A stretch of DNA of 60,520 bases, from contig CADAEZ010000003.1 in NCBI GenBank assembly GCA_902787145.1, positions 1 through 60,520 of the forward strand. Direction: 5' to 3'. This document shows, in pieces, positions 24,892-34,122 of the stretch. The translations under genes were made by a program, and so were the position numbers. Position 1 is the first letter of the stretch. Every line of letters begins with the position of its first letter. The notes below the pieces were generated by a model, which worked only from the letters and a program-made list of their open reading frames with translations, was not told the DNA's origin and did no database searches. The stretch is from an uncultured Ruminococcus sp. Its GTDB lineage: Bacteria; Bacillota; Clostridia; Oscillospirales; Acutalibacteraceae.

Positions 24892-26286
24892 TTATTCTGT
24901 TTTTTCCCACTTGATACCGTCGGGAGTGTCTATGAGCTTGATGTTTCTGGCGGCGAGCTCGTCGCGGATCAGGTCGGCGGTAGCCCAGTCCTTGTTGGCG
25001 CGCGCCTCCTGACGTTTCGCGATAAGCGCTTCGATTTCCGCGTCAAGAGAGTCTTCGTCGTCCGATTTCTCGCTTACAAGGTCAAGTCCGAGCACCTTGT
25101 CGAATTCAGCGATAACAAATTTCTTTGTCGCGTCGTTTGTATCGGCTTTAAGAACGTCATAAACAGCGGTGAGTCCGAGTGAAGTGTTCAGGTCGTTGTC
25201 GAGAGCTTCACGGAATTTTGCGTCGAGAGCCTCGGCAGCCGCTTCGTCAACTTCGCCGTCATCCTTAAGAGAGGCTATGCGCTTAATAAGCTTGTCATAT
25301 GCCTTGGCGGTGTTGTCGAGGCTGTCATAGGAGAAGGTGAGAGGCTTTCTGTAGTGGCTTTGCAGACAGAACATCCTGTATACAAGCGGATTGTAGCCCT
25401 TTTCCTCAAGCAGAGAAACTGTCAGGAATTCTCCCTTGGACTTGCTCATCTTGCCTCTGGCGTCGTTGAGGTGGAGCACGTGGAACCAGTAGTTGCACCA
25501 CTTATGACCGAGATACGCCTCGCTCTGGGCGATTTCGTTGGTGTGATGGGGGAAGGCGTTGTCAACTCCGCCGCAGTGGATATCAAGGTGTTCGCCCAGA
25601 TGCTTTATGCTGATCGAGGAACATTCGATATGCCATCCGGGATATCCTACGCCCCACGGGCTGTCCCATTTAAGCGCCTGATCCTCAAATTTGGATTTTG
25701 TAAACCACAGTACAAAGTCAGTCTTGTTGCGTTTGTTTTCGTCGCTGTCGACGTCATCGCGCACTCCGACTTCGAGGTCGTCGGCGTTCATATTGCCGAA
25801 AACATAGTAGTTGTCAAGCTTTGAAGTATCAAAATACACGTTGCCGCCGGCGAAATACGCATAGCCGTCGTCCATAAGCTTAGACACCATTTTGATAAAG
25901 TCGTCGATACAGTTTGTGGCGGGCTCGACAACGTCGGGAGTTTTTATGTTGAGCTTTTTGCAATCCTCAAAAAACGCGTCGGTATAGTACTTCGCGATTT
26001 CCATAACGGTTTTGTGCTCGCGCTTAGCTCCCTCGACCATCTTGTCGTCGCCTGTATCGGCGTCCGAGGTCAGGTGTCCTACATCGGTGATGTTCATCAC
26101 TCTGGTAACGTCATATCCGGCGTAGCGAAGGTATTTTTCGAGCACATCCTCCATAATATAGGTGCGCAGATTGCCTATGTGGGCAAAGTGGTAGACGGTC
26201 GGGCCGCAGGTGTACATATTTACCTTTTTGCCGCTGTGGGGGACAAAGTCCATTTTTTTCTGTCCAAGTGTGTTGTATAAAATCAT
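24892..26286 (-). CDS. cysS: Cysteinyl-tRNA synthetase
   Basis: Charges tRNA-Cys. The 464-residue class I enzyme has the HIGH-type motif HIGNLRTYIMEDVL, zinc ligands at CGPTVY, in the WHIECSS region and in the HCGG/HHTNEIAQSE region, and KMSKSKG. The C-terminal helical and anticodon-binding region follows (RDELAARNIKLIDTPDGIKWE). The ATG lies five bases after the pgsA stop, so the two are co-transcribed; there is no room for a T-box in front of it. Confidence 0.96.
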   Translation of the reverse strand: MILYNTLGQKKMDFVPHSGKKVNMYTCGPTVYHFAHIGNLRTYIMEDVLEKYLRYAGYDVTRVMNITDVGHLTSDADTGDDKMVEGAKREHKTVMEIAKYYTDAFFEDCKKLNIKTPDVVEPATNCIDDFIKMVSKLMDDGYAYFAGGNVYFDTSKLDNYYVFGNMNADDLEVGVRDDVDSDENKRNKTDFVLWFTKSKFEDQALKWDSPWGVGYPGWHIECSSISIKHLGEHLDIHCGGVDNAFPHHTNEIAQSEAYLGHKWCNYWFHVLHLNDARGKMSKSKGEFLTVSLLEEKGYNPLVYRMFCLQSHYRKPLTFSYDSLDNTAKAYDKLIKRIASLKDDGEVDEAAAEALDAKFREALDNDLNTSLGLTAVYDVLKADTNDATKKFVIAEFDKVLGLDLVSEKSDDEDSLDAEIEALIAKRQEARANKDWATADLIRDELAARNIKLIDTPDGIKWEKTE

Positions 26287-26291
26287 TCAAA

Positions 26292-26879
26292 TCACTCCAT
26301 ACTGATGAATTGTTTATTGTCAATCATATATATTATGCCGGATATTATGCAGAACAGTGTTGACACCCAGAGGGCGGATTCCCCGACCCAGAAAAATACC
26401 GTGCCAATAAGATTTATGGTTGCCGAATCGAGCGAAACTAAGCTCATTAGCTCGATGGTGAATTGCAGCACAAAAATCAGTATTATCGCGATAATCTGGG
26501 TTACTGTTTTTACCTTGCCCCAGATGTTCGCCGCGACGACCTTGCCCTCGGTAGCGGCCAAAAGCCTTACCGATGATACGGCAAATTCCCGGAAAAGCAC
26601 TACGATAATCAGAACGCAGTCGCACAGTCCGCATTGCAAAAAACACAGCAGAACGGAAATCACCAGGATTTTGTCCGCCAAAGGGTCACAGAACTTGCCG
26701 AAGTTCGTGACCAGATTGCGGCTGCGGGCTATTTTTCCGTCAAACATATCCGTCAGGCTCGCCGCGCCGAAAAATGCCAGCGCTACAAGGTAATGACAGG
26801 GAAATTCAATTAGTATTGCCGCTATTGTAAACGGCACGAGAATAATTCTCATCAATGTCAGTTTGTTGGGTAAATTCAT
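26292..26879 (-). CDS. pgsA: CDP-diacylglycerol-glycerol-3-phosphate 3-phosphatidyltransferase
   Basis: Makes phosphatidylglycerophosphate, the first step to phosphatidylglycerol and cardiolipin, in the inner membrane. The 195-residue protein begins NLPNKLTLMRIILVPFTI. It contains the CDP-alcohol phosphotransferase signature (D-G-x2-A-R-x8-G-x3-D-x3-D) in DGKIARSRNLVTNFGKF followed by CDPLAD. Four or more membrane spans are visible. It lies 15 bases after rimO and 5 before cysS. The rimO-pgsA pair next to recA is typical of Firmicutes. Confidence 0.95.
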   Translation of the reverse strand: MNLPNKLTLMRIILVPFTIAAILIEFPCHYLVALAFFGAASLTDMFDGKIARSRNLVTNFGKFCDPLADKILVISVLLCFLQCGLCDCVLIIVVLFREFAVSSVRLLAATEGKVVAANIWGKVKTVTQIIAIILIFVLQFTIELMSLVSLDSATINLIGTVFFWVGESALWVSTLFCIISGIIYMIDNKQFISME

Positions 26880-26894
26880 TAAGTCACCAAAAAT

Positions 26895-28223
26895 CTATAT
26901 CATTTCTCCCACAGGGTCGATGCCTATGTAGTCGATAATTCTTACTTTTACAAAGCTGCCGGTCTGCGGTTTTATCGCCGCCGGCGTAAAGAATATGTTG
27001 CCGTCAACCTCCGGACAGTCGCCGGCGGTTCTGCCATAGAAGCACCCGGCGATTTTGTCGAAGCCTTCGCATACAACCTCGACCTCTTTGCCGATCATAT
27101 CTTCGGCGTATTCTTCCATTATCAGCTGTTGCTGTTCCATTATTATCTCGGCGCGTTTCAGCTTTGTATCCTCGTCGATCTGGTCGGGAAGCCTGGCCGC
27201 CGGAGTGTCTTCCTCCTGAGAATAAGGGAAGCATCCGAGACGCTGAAATTTTATCTCCTTCGCGAATTCGGCGAGTTGTTCGAACTGCTCTTCGGTCTCG
27301 CCGGGGAATCCGGCAATGAAGGTTGAGCGCAGGGTAAGGCCGGGGATTCTGTCTCTCAGCTTTGCGATAAGCTTAGTCAGGTACTCGCGGTCTCCCTTGC
27401 GGTTCATACGCTTCAGCACGTCCTTGTCGCAGTGCTGTAGGGGCAAGTCGAGATATTTTACAATTTTGTCCTCATTGGCGATTGTGTCGATAAGTTCGTC
27501 TGTGATTCTCTCCGGATAGCAGTACAGAACTCTTATCCACTTTAGCTTTTCTATTTTGCACAGCTCCCGCAAAAGTTTGGGAAGCTCGGCTTTTCCGTAT
27601 ATATCGGTGCCGTAGTATGATGTGTCCTGGGCGATTACGATGAGCTCCTTAACGCCGCCCTCAGCGAGCCAGCTGGCTTCTTTTATGAGGTTTTCGATTG
27701 TGCGGCTGCGGTATTTGCCTCTGATCATCGGAATAGCGCAGTAGGTGCAATGATTGTCGCACCCTTCGGCTATCTTTAGATAGGCATAGTGACGCGGCGT
27801 GCTTTGGATTCGCTTGCCCTCAAGCGCGAGCTCATCCTTAGGCGGAAAAACCTCCTGCTTTGTCCCGTTGAGGGTTTTGGTGATGATTTCGGCGATTTTG
27901 TCGTTGGCTCCGATTCCGACGCAGGCGTCAACTTCGGGCAGCTGGCGCATAACTTCTTCCTTATATCTTTCCGCAAGACAGCCGGTTACGATAAGGCATT
28001 TGATCTTGCCTTCGTCCTTTAGCTTGGCGAGTTCAAGGATTTCCTCGATACTTTCTTTTTTTGCGGGTTCGATAAACGCGCAGGTGTTGATTATCGCGGC
28101 GTCGCTGAACGCTACGTCCTCAACGATCTCGAAATGTTCTTCGTTCAATCTGGCGAGCAGCATCTCGGCGTCGACCTGGTTTTTTGCGCAGCCGAGAGAG
28201 ACTATTCCTACCTTATACTTCAT
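26895..28223 (-). CDS. rimO: Ribosomal protein S12 methylthiotransferase
   Basis: A radical-SAM enzyme that methylthiolates an aspartate of ribosomal protein S12. The 442 residues show the N-terminal UPF0004 domain (VGIVSLGCAKNQVDAE, with further Cys in NTCAF and GCLAERY), the radical-SAM motif CDNHCTYCAIP, and a C-terminal TRAM domain (IGKEVEVVCEGFD ... VKVRIIDY). Lack of an MiaB-type tail and the SLGCAKNxVD start fit RimO better than MiaB. ATG at 28223 is chosen for GAGG nine bases upstream; two earlier in-frame ATGs exist at 28232 and 28238. The start overlaps the recX stop. Confidence 0.93.
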   Translation of the reverse strand: MKYKVGIVSLGCAKNQVDAEMLLARLNEEHFEIVEDVAFSDAAIINTCAFIEPAKKESIEEILELAKLKDEGKIKCLIVTGCLAERYKEEVMRQLPEVDACVGIGANDKIAEIITKTLNGTKQEVFPPKDELALEGKRIQSTPRHYAYLKIAEGCDNHCTYCAIPMIRGKYRSRTIENLIKEASWLAEGGVKELIVIAQDTSYYGTDIYGKAELPKLLRELCKIEKLKWIRVLYCYPERITDELIDTIANEDKIVKYLDLPLQHCDKDVLKRMNRKGDREYLTKLIAKLRDRIPGLTLRSTFIAGFPGETEEQFEQLAEFAKEIKFQRLGCFPYSQEEDTPAARLPDQIDEDTKLKRAEIIMEQQQLIMEEYAEDMIGKEVEVVCEGFDKIAGCFYGRTAGDCPEVDGNIFFTPAAIKPQTGSFVKVRIIDYIGIDPVGEMI

Positions 28224-28830
28224 ATGCTTCATCCTCATACTCGCCCAAAACGGCGTTTATATCGCTCCATTGGTAACCTTTTCTTTGGAGCGCGGAAACA
28301 CAGCGCCGTCTAGTCTTTTCGTCAGACAGCGCTCCGCTGTATTTCTTTTCTATTATAATCCTGATATGTTCCCTCGGGTCGTCGTCGAATTCGTCGAGTA
28401 TAGTCTCGGCCAACTCCCTGTCTATTCCTTTTTCGCACAGCTTGTATTTAGCTCCCCGTTTGGATAGGTGCTTTACGTTTAAAAGCTCGGACGCGTATCG
28501 GCGAGCGTATTTTTCGTCGTCAACAAGTCCCAGCTCCTCCATTCGTTCAACCGCCTTGCGGGCGGATTCGGGGTCGGCGGACTTTTTGACTTTTTCTTCA
28601 AGCTCTTTACGGCTGTGATCTCTGTACGAAATCAGCCACAGCGCCCGTTCCTTGGCGCGCTTTTCGTTGGAGCTGTCAATTAGCTCCTTTAGCTCCTCGT
28701 CCGTAATCTCGCTGCCGGCTGAGAAGCGGCTGGCGAGTACAGTTTCGGTGTCGAGCTTTAGCGCGAACTCTCCGTCAATGTAGATCGCGGATAGTTTTTT
28801 GCGCTTGGGAACAATGTCGGTTATAGTCAT
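28213..28830 (-). CDS. recX: RecX-family recombination regulator
   Basis: Binds RecA filaments and modulates strand exchange. The 205-residue, charged, helical protein has the RecX repeats: ALWLISYRDHSRKELEEKV near residue 63, ELGLVDDEKYARRYASELL near 95, and GIDRELAETILDEF near 130. It follows recA with a TGATG overlap, and its stop is inside the rimO start region. RecX next to RecA is the classic arrangement. Confidence 0.92.
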   Translation of the reverse strand: MTITDIVPKRKKLSAIYIDGEFALKLDTETVLASRFSAGSEITDEELKELIDSSNEKRAKERALWLISYRDHSRKELEEKVKKSADPESARKAVERMEELGLVDDEKYARRYASELLNVKHLSKRGAKYKLCEKGIDRELAETILDEFDDDPREHIRIIIEKKYSGALSDEKTRRRCVSALQRKGYQWSDINAVLGEYEDEAYEV

Positions 28831-29927
28831 CAGTCAACTATCACGTCGATTGACGCGGATTTTGACTTTGATTCGGTTTTTTCTTCTTTATTATCTATTG
28901 GTTTGACTGTTTTCTTGGCGGCAGTTTTCTTTTTGGGAGCGAGCTTGTCGATGTTCTCCCACAGCTTCTGCTCGATCTCGTTGGCGAGCTCGGTGTCGTT
29001 CGTGAGGAGTTCTTTAACGTTCTCACGTCCCTGACCCAGCCTCTTGCCGTCGTAGCTGAACCACGCGCCGGCCTTCTGGATTACGTCAGCTTTTACGGAT
29101 AGGTCTACGAGCTCACCGATGCGGCTGATGCCCTGACCGTACATAATATCGAACTCTGCCTCTTTAAACGGCGGAGCAATCTTGTTCTTTACAACCTTTG
29201 CTCTGGTGCGGTTGCCTATCATCTCGCCGCCCTGCTTAAGGGTTTCCACACGTCTTACGTCAATGCGGACAGAGGAGTAGAACTTGAGCGCGCGGCCTCC
29301 GGTTGTAACCTCAGGATTACCGTATACAACTCCGACCTTCTCGCGAAGCTGGTTGATGAAGATAGCTACGCAGTTGCTCTTGTTGATTGCTCCGGCAAGC
29401 TTTCTGAGCGCCTGAGACATCAGTCTGGCGTGGAGTCCAACGTGGCTGTCGCCCATCTCGCCCTCAATCTCTGCCTTTGGCACAAGAGCGGCTACCGAGT
29501 CGATTACGATTACGTCGATCGCTCCGCTTCGGATAAGCGCTTCGGCAATTTCGAGCGCGTCCTCGCCTGTATCCGGCTGAGATACCAGCAGAGAGTCTAC
29601 GTCAACCCCCAGGGCTGAGGCGTATACGGGGTCGAGCGCGTGCTCAACGTCGATAAACGCTACGTTGCCGCCGTTTTTCTGTCCCTCGGCAATGCAGTGG
29701 AGTGAGAGTGTGGTCTTACCCGAAGATTCGGGTCCGTAAATCTCTACGATTCTTCCTCTCGGAAGTCCTCCGATTCCGAGCGCTATGTCAAGCGAGAGCG
29801 AGCCTGTCGAGATATGCTCGACGTTCATATGCTGATTTTGACCCAGACGCATTACAGCGCCCTTGCCAAATTGTTTTTCGATTTGTCCCAATGCTGTTTC
29901 CAGCGCTTTTGTCTTATCTACTGCCAT
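28830..29927 (-). CDS. recA: Recombinase A
   Basis: The central homologous recombination ATPase and co-protease of the SOS response. The 365-residue protein has [10 protein letters not shown] (Walker A), [22 protein letters not shown] (Walker B and loop 1), [22 protein letters not shown] (loop 2) and [19 protein letters not shown]. The acidic/lysine-rich C-terminal tail ([20 protein letters not shown]) is family-typical. GGAGG precedes the ATG. The promoter is described separately. Confidence 0.98.
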   Translation of the reverse strand: MAVDKTKALETALGQIEKQFGKGAVMRLGQNQHMNVEHISTGSLSLDIALGIGGLPRGRIVEIYGPESSGKTTLSLHCIAEGQKNGGNVAFIDVEHALDPVYASALGVDVDSLLVSQPDTGEDALEIAEALIRSGAIDVIVIDSVAALVPKAEIEGEMGDSHVGLHARLMSQALRKLAGAINKSNCVAIFINQLREKVGVVYGNPEVTTGGRALKFYSSVRIDVRRVETLKQGGEMIGNRTRAKVVKNKIAPPFKEAEFDIMYGQGISRIGELVDLSVKADVIQKAGAWFSYDGKRLGQGRENVKELLTNDTELANEIEQKLWENIDKLAPKKKTAAKKTVKPIDNKEEKTESKSKSASIDVIVD

Positions 29928-29969
29928 TTGTATACCTCCCGAGTTTTCGGCTGTTTATTTATCTACTAC

Positions 29970-29998
29970 ATTGTAATATATATGAGCCGAAAAATCAA
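29970..29998 (-). promoter_or_regulatory. recA promoter
   Basis: On the minus strand TTGATT (29998-29993), a 17-base spacer and TACAAT (29975-29970). The arms TTTTCGGCT (29944-29952) and AGCCGAAAA (29985-29993) are an exact 9-bp inverted repeat around the -10. A possible LexA half-site CGAAC with a degraded partner lies at 30019-30032, upstream of the -35. Confidence 0.65.
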
Positions 29999-30030
29999 TA
30001 TTAACAGCCTAAAAAATTCGAACAAATTTT

Positions 30031-30879
30031 CTAATTTCGGGTCAGAGTACCATAAACCGCCCTGTGGATTCCGCCTAAGTCATCATCATAGCCGATTTCG
30101 GTAAAGCCTTCGGCCTCCATAAGGGTTTTTACGGTGTCGAGTTGACCCTCGCCGAGTTCGAACGCCATTCTGCCGCCGGGCTTTAGCTTGGTTTTCCATT
30201 CTTTTATGATATAGCGGTAGAACTTATATCCGTCCTCGCCGCCGTCGAGAGCCATTTTCGGCTCAAAGCCTACTTCTTTTTGCAGGGTGTCGATTTCGTC
30301 CGAGATTATATATGGCGGATTGGATAGTATGAGGTCAAAATATTGGTCGGGGAATTCCGACGCGCATTCGAAGATATCGTCGGCTACCACCGAGACGTTC
30401 GCTTTGTTCAGGCTTATGTTCTCCATAAGATAGGGCAGGGCATCGGCGGATTTTTCGACAGCGATAACGTCGGAGTCGGTTTCTTTGGCAATTGCTATGG
30501 CGAGCGCTCCGCTTCCGGAACAGAGGTCGAGCACCTTCCGGTTGTTTTTGCCTTTGAGATAGCTGAGGCAATATCGAAGCAGAACCTCGGTGTCGTCTCT
30601 GGGAATAAGCACGCCCCTGCCGACCTTAAGCTTATATCCGTAAAATTCCCATTCGCCCAGTATATACTGCAACGGCTCGCCCGTGAGTCTCCTGCCGACC
30701 AAGGTGATGAACTGCGCGCCTTTACTGTCATCGGCGGTTGGGTTTTCGGTGAGGAGCTGAGCGCGGTTTACGCCGAAAACCTTCTCGACAAGGCATAAAG
30801 AATTAAAGGCAGGAGCGTCAATTCCTGCCTTGGTAAATTCCTCTTTAGCCTGATTGTATAAATATTTAACAGCAACCAT
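30031..30879 (-). CDS. prmC: Peptide chain release factor N5-glutamine methyltransferase
   Basis: Methylates the glutamine of the GGQ loop in release factors RF1 and RF2. The 282-residue protein has an N-terminal helical domain, the SAM-binding VLDLCSGSGALAIAIAKE, and the catalytic NPPYI in LILSNPPYIISDE, followed by ALDGGEDGYKFYRYI. It overlaps the DUF1385 gene by 14 bases. In Clostridia prmC usually sits next to prfA, but prfA is absent here and recA follows. Confidence 0.94.
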   Translation of the reverse strand: MVAVKYLYNQAKEEFTKAGIDAPAFNSLCLVEKVFGVNRAQLLTENPTADDSKGAQFITLVGRRLTGEPLQYILGEWEFYGYKLKVGRGVLIPRDDTEVLLRYCLSYLKGKNNRKVLDLCSGSGALAIAIAKETDSDVIAVEKSADALPYLMENISLNKANVSVVADDIFECASEFPDQYFDLILSNPPYIISDEIDTLQKEVGFEPKMALDGGEDGYKFYRYIIKEWKTKLKPGGRMAFELGEGQLDTVKTLMEAEGFTEIGYDDDLGGIHRAVYGTLTRN

Positions 30880-31861
30880 TTTTTACGATATCCGAGCCGT
30901 CGTCGGGGATTACGGCCTCAATTGCCTTAATGGCAACCTCGCACATACTCTCATCCGGCTCCCTTGTTGTGATTCTCTGAGCCCACAGTCCGGGCGCTGC
31001 GATAATTCTTGTGAGCTTGTTGTCGTGTTTTCCGCAGAATTTTATAAGTTCGTAGCCGATTCCGGTTGTAAGCGGCAGAAGCGCGAGCTTGATTACGGGT
31101 CTGAGCCACGTTATGCCGAACGGAGCGTGCGGAATAAACAATCCGATTATGATACCAACCAAAAGCATCAGCAGGATGAAGCTGGTTCCGCATCTGGGGT
31201 GGAATCGCCTCTGCGCCTTGACGTTTTCGACTGTCAGTTCCAGCTCGTTTTCGTAGCAAAAAATCGCCTTGTGCTCCGCGCCGTGATACATAAACACGCG
31301 CTTCATATCGCTCATCTGCGATACGATAAGAATATACGCGATAAAAATAACAATCTTCAGCAGTCCCTCTACAACCGATTGCCAGAACGTAACCTCGGCG
31401 CCGCCCTTGGCGATAGCCGGAAATACGAATCCCGCGAGGTTGAACAGCCACGTCGGCAGGAAGAAGAACAGCAGTATAGCTACCGCAACTCCGAAAATAG
31501 AGGAGATAACCATAAGGATCTTCATAAACTTGTCTCCGAGCTTTTCGTCGATCCATTTTTCAAATTTTGACGGTTCTTCCTCGATTTCACCGGCTTCAAG
31601 CGCCTTGTTGGCCGCGAGCATCAGGCATTTATAGCTTAGCCTCATCGAATCTATCATACCGGCGATTCCGCGGAAAAACGGAACCTTCCATATCTTCGAG
31701 GAGCTTGCCAGGAACTTCATACTCACGTCTTCGGTGTAGATGCTGTCCTCGCCGGTCCTTACGGCGACTGTGGTCTTTTTGGGACCTCTCATCATTATAC
31801 CTTCAATCAGCGCGCTGCCGCCGATTGAGGTAATTTTCTTTGTTTCAGTTTTTTTACTCAT
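30866..31861 (-). CDS. DUF1385 membrane protein (YqhQ-like)
   Basis: Function unknown; the family is widespread in Firmicutes and often neighbours rpmE and prmC. The 331 residues start with the family hallmark SIGGSALIEGIMMRGPKKTTVAVR. Two or three membrane spans follow (VISSIFGVAVAILLFFFLPTW, VEGLLKIVIFIAYILIVSQM), then the conserved MYHGAEHKAIFCYENELELTVENVK, RFHPRCGTSFILLMLLVGII and GIGYELIKFCGKHDN. The His/Glu/Cys-rich HGAEHK and HPRCGTSF motifs suggest metal binding. It starts 12 bases after the histidine kinase gene, with GAAGG before the ATG. Confidence 0.9.
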   Translation of the reverse strand: MSKKTETKKITSIGGSALIEGIMMRGPKKTTVAVRTGEDSIYTEDVSMKFLASSSKIWKVPFFRGIAGMIDSMRLSYKCLMLAANKALEAGEIEEEPSKFEKWIDEKLGDKFMKILMVISSIFGVAVAILLFFFLPTWLFNLAGFVFPAIAKGGAEVTFWQSVVEGLLKIVIFIAYILIVSQMSDMKRVFMYHGAEHKAIFCYENELELTVENVKAQRRFHPRCGTSFILLMLLVGIIIGLFIPHAPFGITWLRPVIKLALLPLTTGIGYELIKFCGKHDNKLTRIIAAPGLWAQRITTREPDESMCEVAIKAIEAVIPDDGSDIVKNGCC

Positions 31862-31873
31862 AAAATACCTTCT

Positions 31874-33361
31874 TTATTTCCCCGGCTGCTCATATAGTCC
31901 GGGCTGGGACAATCCCGGCTGGGCTATCTTTTGGGATTCCCTGAGAATCGGAATGGTGAGGGTGACGGTTGTGCCTACGCCCACGCCCGACTCGATGTCC
32001 AGCCTGCCCTTGTGCAGGTTCATAATCTCGTCGGCAACGGCGAGTCCGATTCCGGAGCCGTTGACCTTTTGATTAGCCTTGTAGAATTTCTCTTTAACCT
32101 TGGGCAGATCCTCAGCGGAGATTCCGCAGCCTGTGTCTGTTATAGTGATAATAATATTATCGGGGTCTTCTTCTTTTTTATATTTAACCTCAATAGCGAC
32201 TACTCCGCCTTCGGGAGTATACTTGAGGGCGTTGTCTATAATGTTGATGAATACCTGCTTGAGTCGGTTTCTGTCGCCGTATACGGCAGGGAAAACCTCG
32301 ACCGGTTCGTCGTATAGAAGGTGTTTGCCTTCGCTTACGGCACGGTCGCGCAGCATATATACAACCTCGTCGAGTTCGGCGAGAATGTCGAGCTTTTCGT
32401 TGAGCAGAACCATTCGTCCCGTCTGTATACGCGAGAAGTCCAGAAGCTCCTCAACAATGCCTGTCAGCCTTGCGCTCTCCTTTATGATAACGTCCATACC
32501 TTTGTCGAAGGTGCGCCTGTCCAGCTTGCGTCTGCCTGAGAGTTGCATAGTCTCGGCCCAGCCCTTTATGGCGGTCAGCGGAGTTCTCAGCTCGTGAGAT
32601 ACACGGGAGATAAAGTCGTTCTTCATCTGGTCGGTGTTCTCCAGGTCTTTTGCCATATCGTTTATGGCGTCGCTGAGGTCGCCGATTTCGTCGTTATAAT
32701 GCCTCTCCAACTTGGTCGAAAAGTCTCCGCGCGCGATTTTCCTCGCGGTTTCGGACAATTCTCTTACCGGCGCTACAATCGAGCGGATAAAGTACGAGCC
32801 CGGCATAATAATCAGGAAGAGTATCAGCAGGCTGCTCACAACTATAATGGCTGAGATGATAATGATCCTGCGGTTTACCTCGTCGACGGATACAAGATAC
32901 CGTATGCCTCCGATTACGGAGCCGTTGTTGTTGGTAATAATCCGCGTGAGGCTCATCACGTTTTCGCCGGAGCCGATCCTGCCTTTCCAGAACGCGTAGC
33001 CCTCCTCGGAGGACTTGGCTATTTCAAAGTCGGTAAGGTTTTCGTTTTCGTCATATGAGAACCCGGTCGAGGTAAGGAGGATCCTTCCGGCAGAGTTTAT
33101 CGCCATAACCTCCATCTTTTGTTTGTACTGGAAGTTTTCTATGTATTGGCGCGCGCCCGAGGTAAAGGTTGTGGAATTATCCGCCTTGTAGTTCTCAAAA
33201 ACCGAGTTGAGCTCCGAAGATACCGCGCTCAGATCACGCTCTACCTCGTTGTTAAAAAGATAGACCGTGGCGTAGATCAGACCTGTCGCTATGAATATCA
33301 CAATCAGGACGGTGACGAGCATAGTGCTCAGTATCCATCGTTTTGTAATTCCTTTGAACAA
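31874..33361 (-). CDS. Sensor histidine kinase (HAMP-HisKA-HATPase)
   Basis: The membrane sensor partner of the response regulator just upstream. In its 495 residues an N-terminal span (ILSTMLVTVLIVIFIATGLIY) is followed by an extracellular sensor domain of about 130 residues and a second span (IIIISAIIVVSSLLILFLII). Then come a HAMP linker, HisKA with phospho-acceptor His256 in SHELRTPLTAIKGW, and HATPase_c with the N box INIIDNALKYTPEGG, G1 DTGCGIS and G2 GSGIGLAVADEI. The C-terminus carries a short repeat (AQPGLSQPGLYEQPG). The start is TTG at 33361 with AAAGGTAG before it. The signal is unknown. An upstream-encoded lipoprotein may contribute to sensing. Confidence 0.93.
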   Translation of the reverse strand: MFKGITKRWILSTMLVTVLIVIFIATGLIYATVYLFNNEVERDLSAVSSELNSVFENYKADNSTTFTSGARQYIENFQYKQKMEVMAINSAGRILLTSTGFSYDENENLTDFEIAKSSEEGYAFWKGRIGSGENVMSLTRIITNNNGSVIGGIRYLVSVDEVNRRIIIISAIIVVSSLLILFLIIMPGSYFIRSIVAPVRELSETARKIARGDFSTKLERHYNDEIGDLSDAINDMAKDLENTDQMKNDFISRVSHELRTPLTAIKGWAETMQLSGRRKLDRRTFDKGMDVIIKESARLTGIVEELLDFSRIQTGRMVLLNEKLDILAELDEVVYMLRDRAVSEGKHLLYDEPVEVFPAVYGDRNRLKQVFINIIDNALKYTPEGGVVAIEVKYKKEEDPDNIIITITDTGCGISAEDLPKVKEKFYKANQKVNGSGIGLAVADEIMNLHKGRLDIESGVGVGTTVTLTIPILRESQKIAQPGLSQPGLYEQPGK

Positions 33362-33379
33362 ATTAAACTACCTTTCGAA

Positions 33380-34087
33380 TCAGCCGTTGGTGTCCCACTT
33401 GTATCCGAGACCCCATACGGTGACGATGTATTTCGGGTTCGAGGGTTCGTCCTCAACCTTCATTCTGAGACGGCGGATGTTAACGTCTACGATTTTCTCC
33501 TCGCCGACATAAGCGTCGCCCCAAACGTGGCTGAGAATGTCGGTTCTGTCGAGAGTTTCGCCGGGATTGGAGAAAAAGTATTCCATAATCTGGAACTCTA
33601 CCTGTGTAAGCTCGATTACCTCGCCGTTTTTAAGCAGGGCGCGGTTTCTGAGGTTGAGGGTAAAGTCGCCGGAATGCAGCTCTTCCTTGAAGTTATTCTC
33701 GGCGTTGGCCTGAGCGAGAGAAACTCGTCTGTGCAGTGAGTCTACCCTTGCGAGCAGCTCAGACGGAGAGAACGGCTTTGTAACATAGTCGTCGGCTCCG
33801 AGCATAAGGCCGGTTACCTTGTCCATTTCCTGGGTTTTGGCGGAAAGCATAATGATACCGAGTCCGCCGTTTTTGTTTCTAAGCTCCTTGCAAACCTGAA
33901 AACCGTCGATACCCGGCAGCATTACGTCAAGAATAGCGACGTCGAAGTCGCCTCCGTTTTCTTCGTAACGCTTGAGGGCGGCTTCGCCGCTGTCAGCCTC
34001 GACAACGTCATATCCCGCGCGCTGCAGGTTTATTACGACGAAATCTCGGATAGCGGATTCATCTTCGCAAACAAGAACTTTTTTCAT
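33380..34087 (-). CDS. OmpR/PhoB-family response regulator
   Basis: A transcription factor of 235 residues: receiver domain at 1-120 with acidic pair CEDESA, phospho-acceptor Asp54 in AILDVMLPG, Thr/Ser and Lys105 in YVTKPFSPSELLARV, and a winged-helix effector domain at 135-232 (EVIELTQVEFQIMEYF ... RTDILSHVWGDAY ... DVNIRRLRMKVEDEP). It is followed 18 bases later by its kinase gene. The pair resembles the PhoP/WalR group, but no WalH/I/J genes adjoin it. GGAGG precedes the ATG. Confidence 0.95.
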   Translation of the reverse strand: MKKVLVCEDESAIRDFVVINLQRAGYDVVEADSGEAALKRYEENGGDFDVAILDVMLPGIDGFQVCKELRNKNGGLGIIMLSAKTQEMDKVTGLMLGADDYVTKPFSPSELLARVDSLHRRVSLAQANAENNFKEELHSGDFTLNLRNRALLKNGEVIELTQVEFQIMEYFFSNPGETLDRTDILSHVWGDAYVGEEKIVDVNIRRLRMKVEDEPSNPKYIVTVWGLGYKWDTNG

Positions 34088-34122
34088 AATGAATACCTCC
34101 GTTAATTAACTTCTTGTATCTT

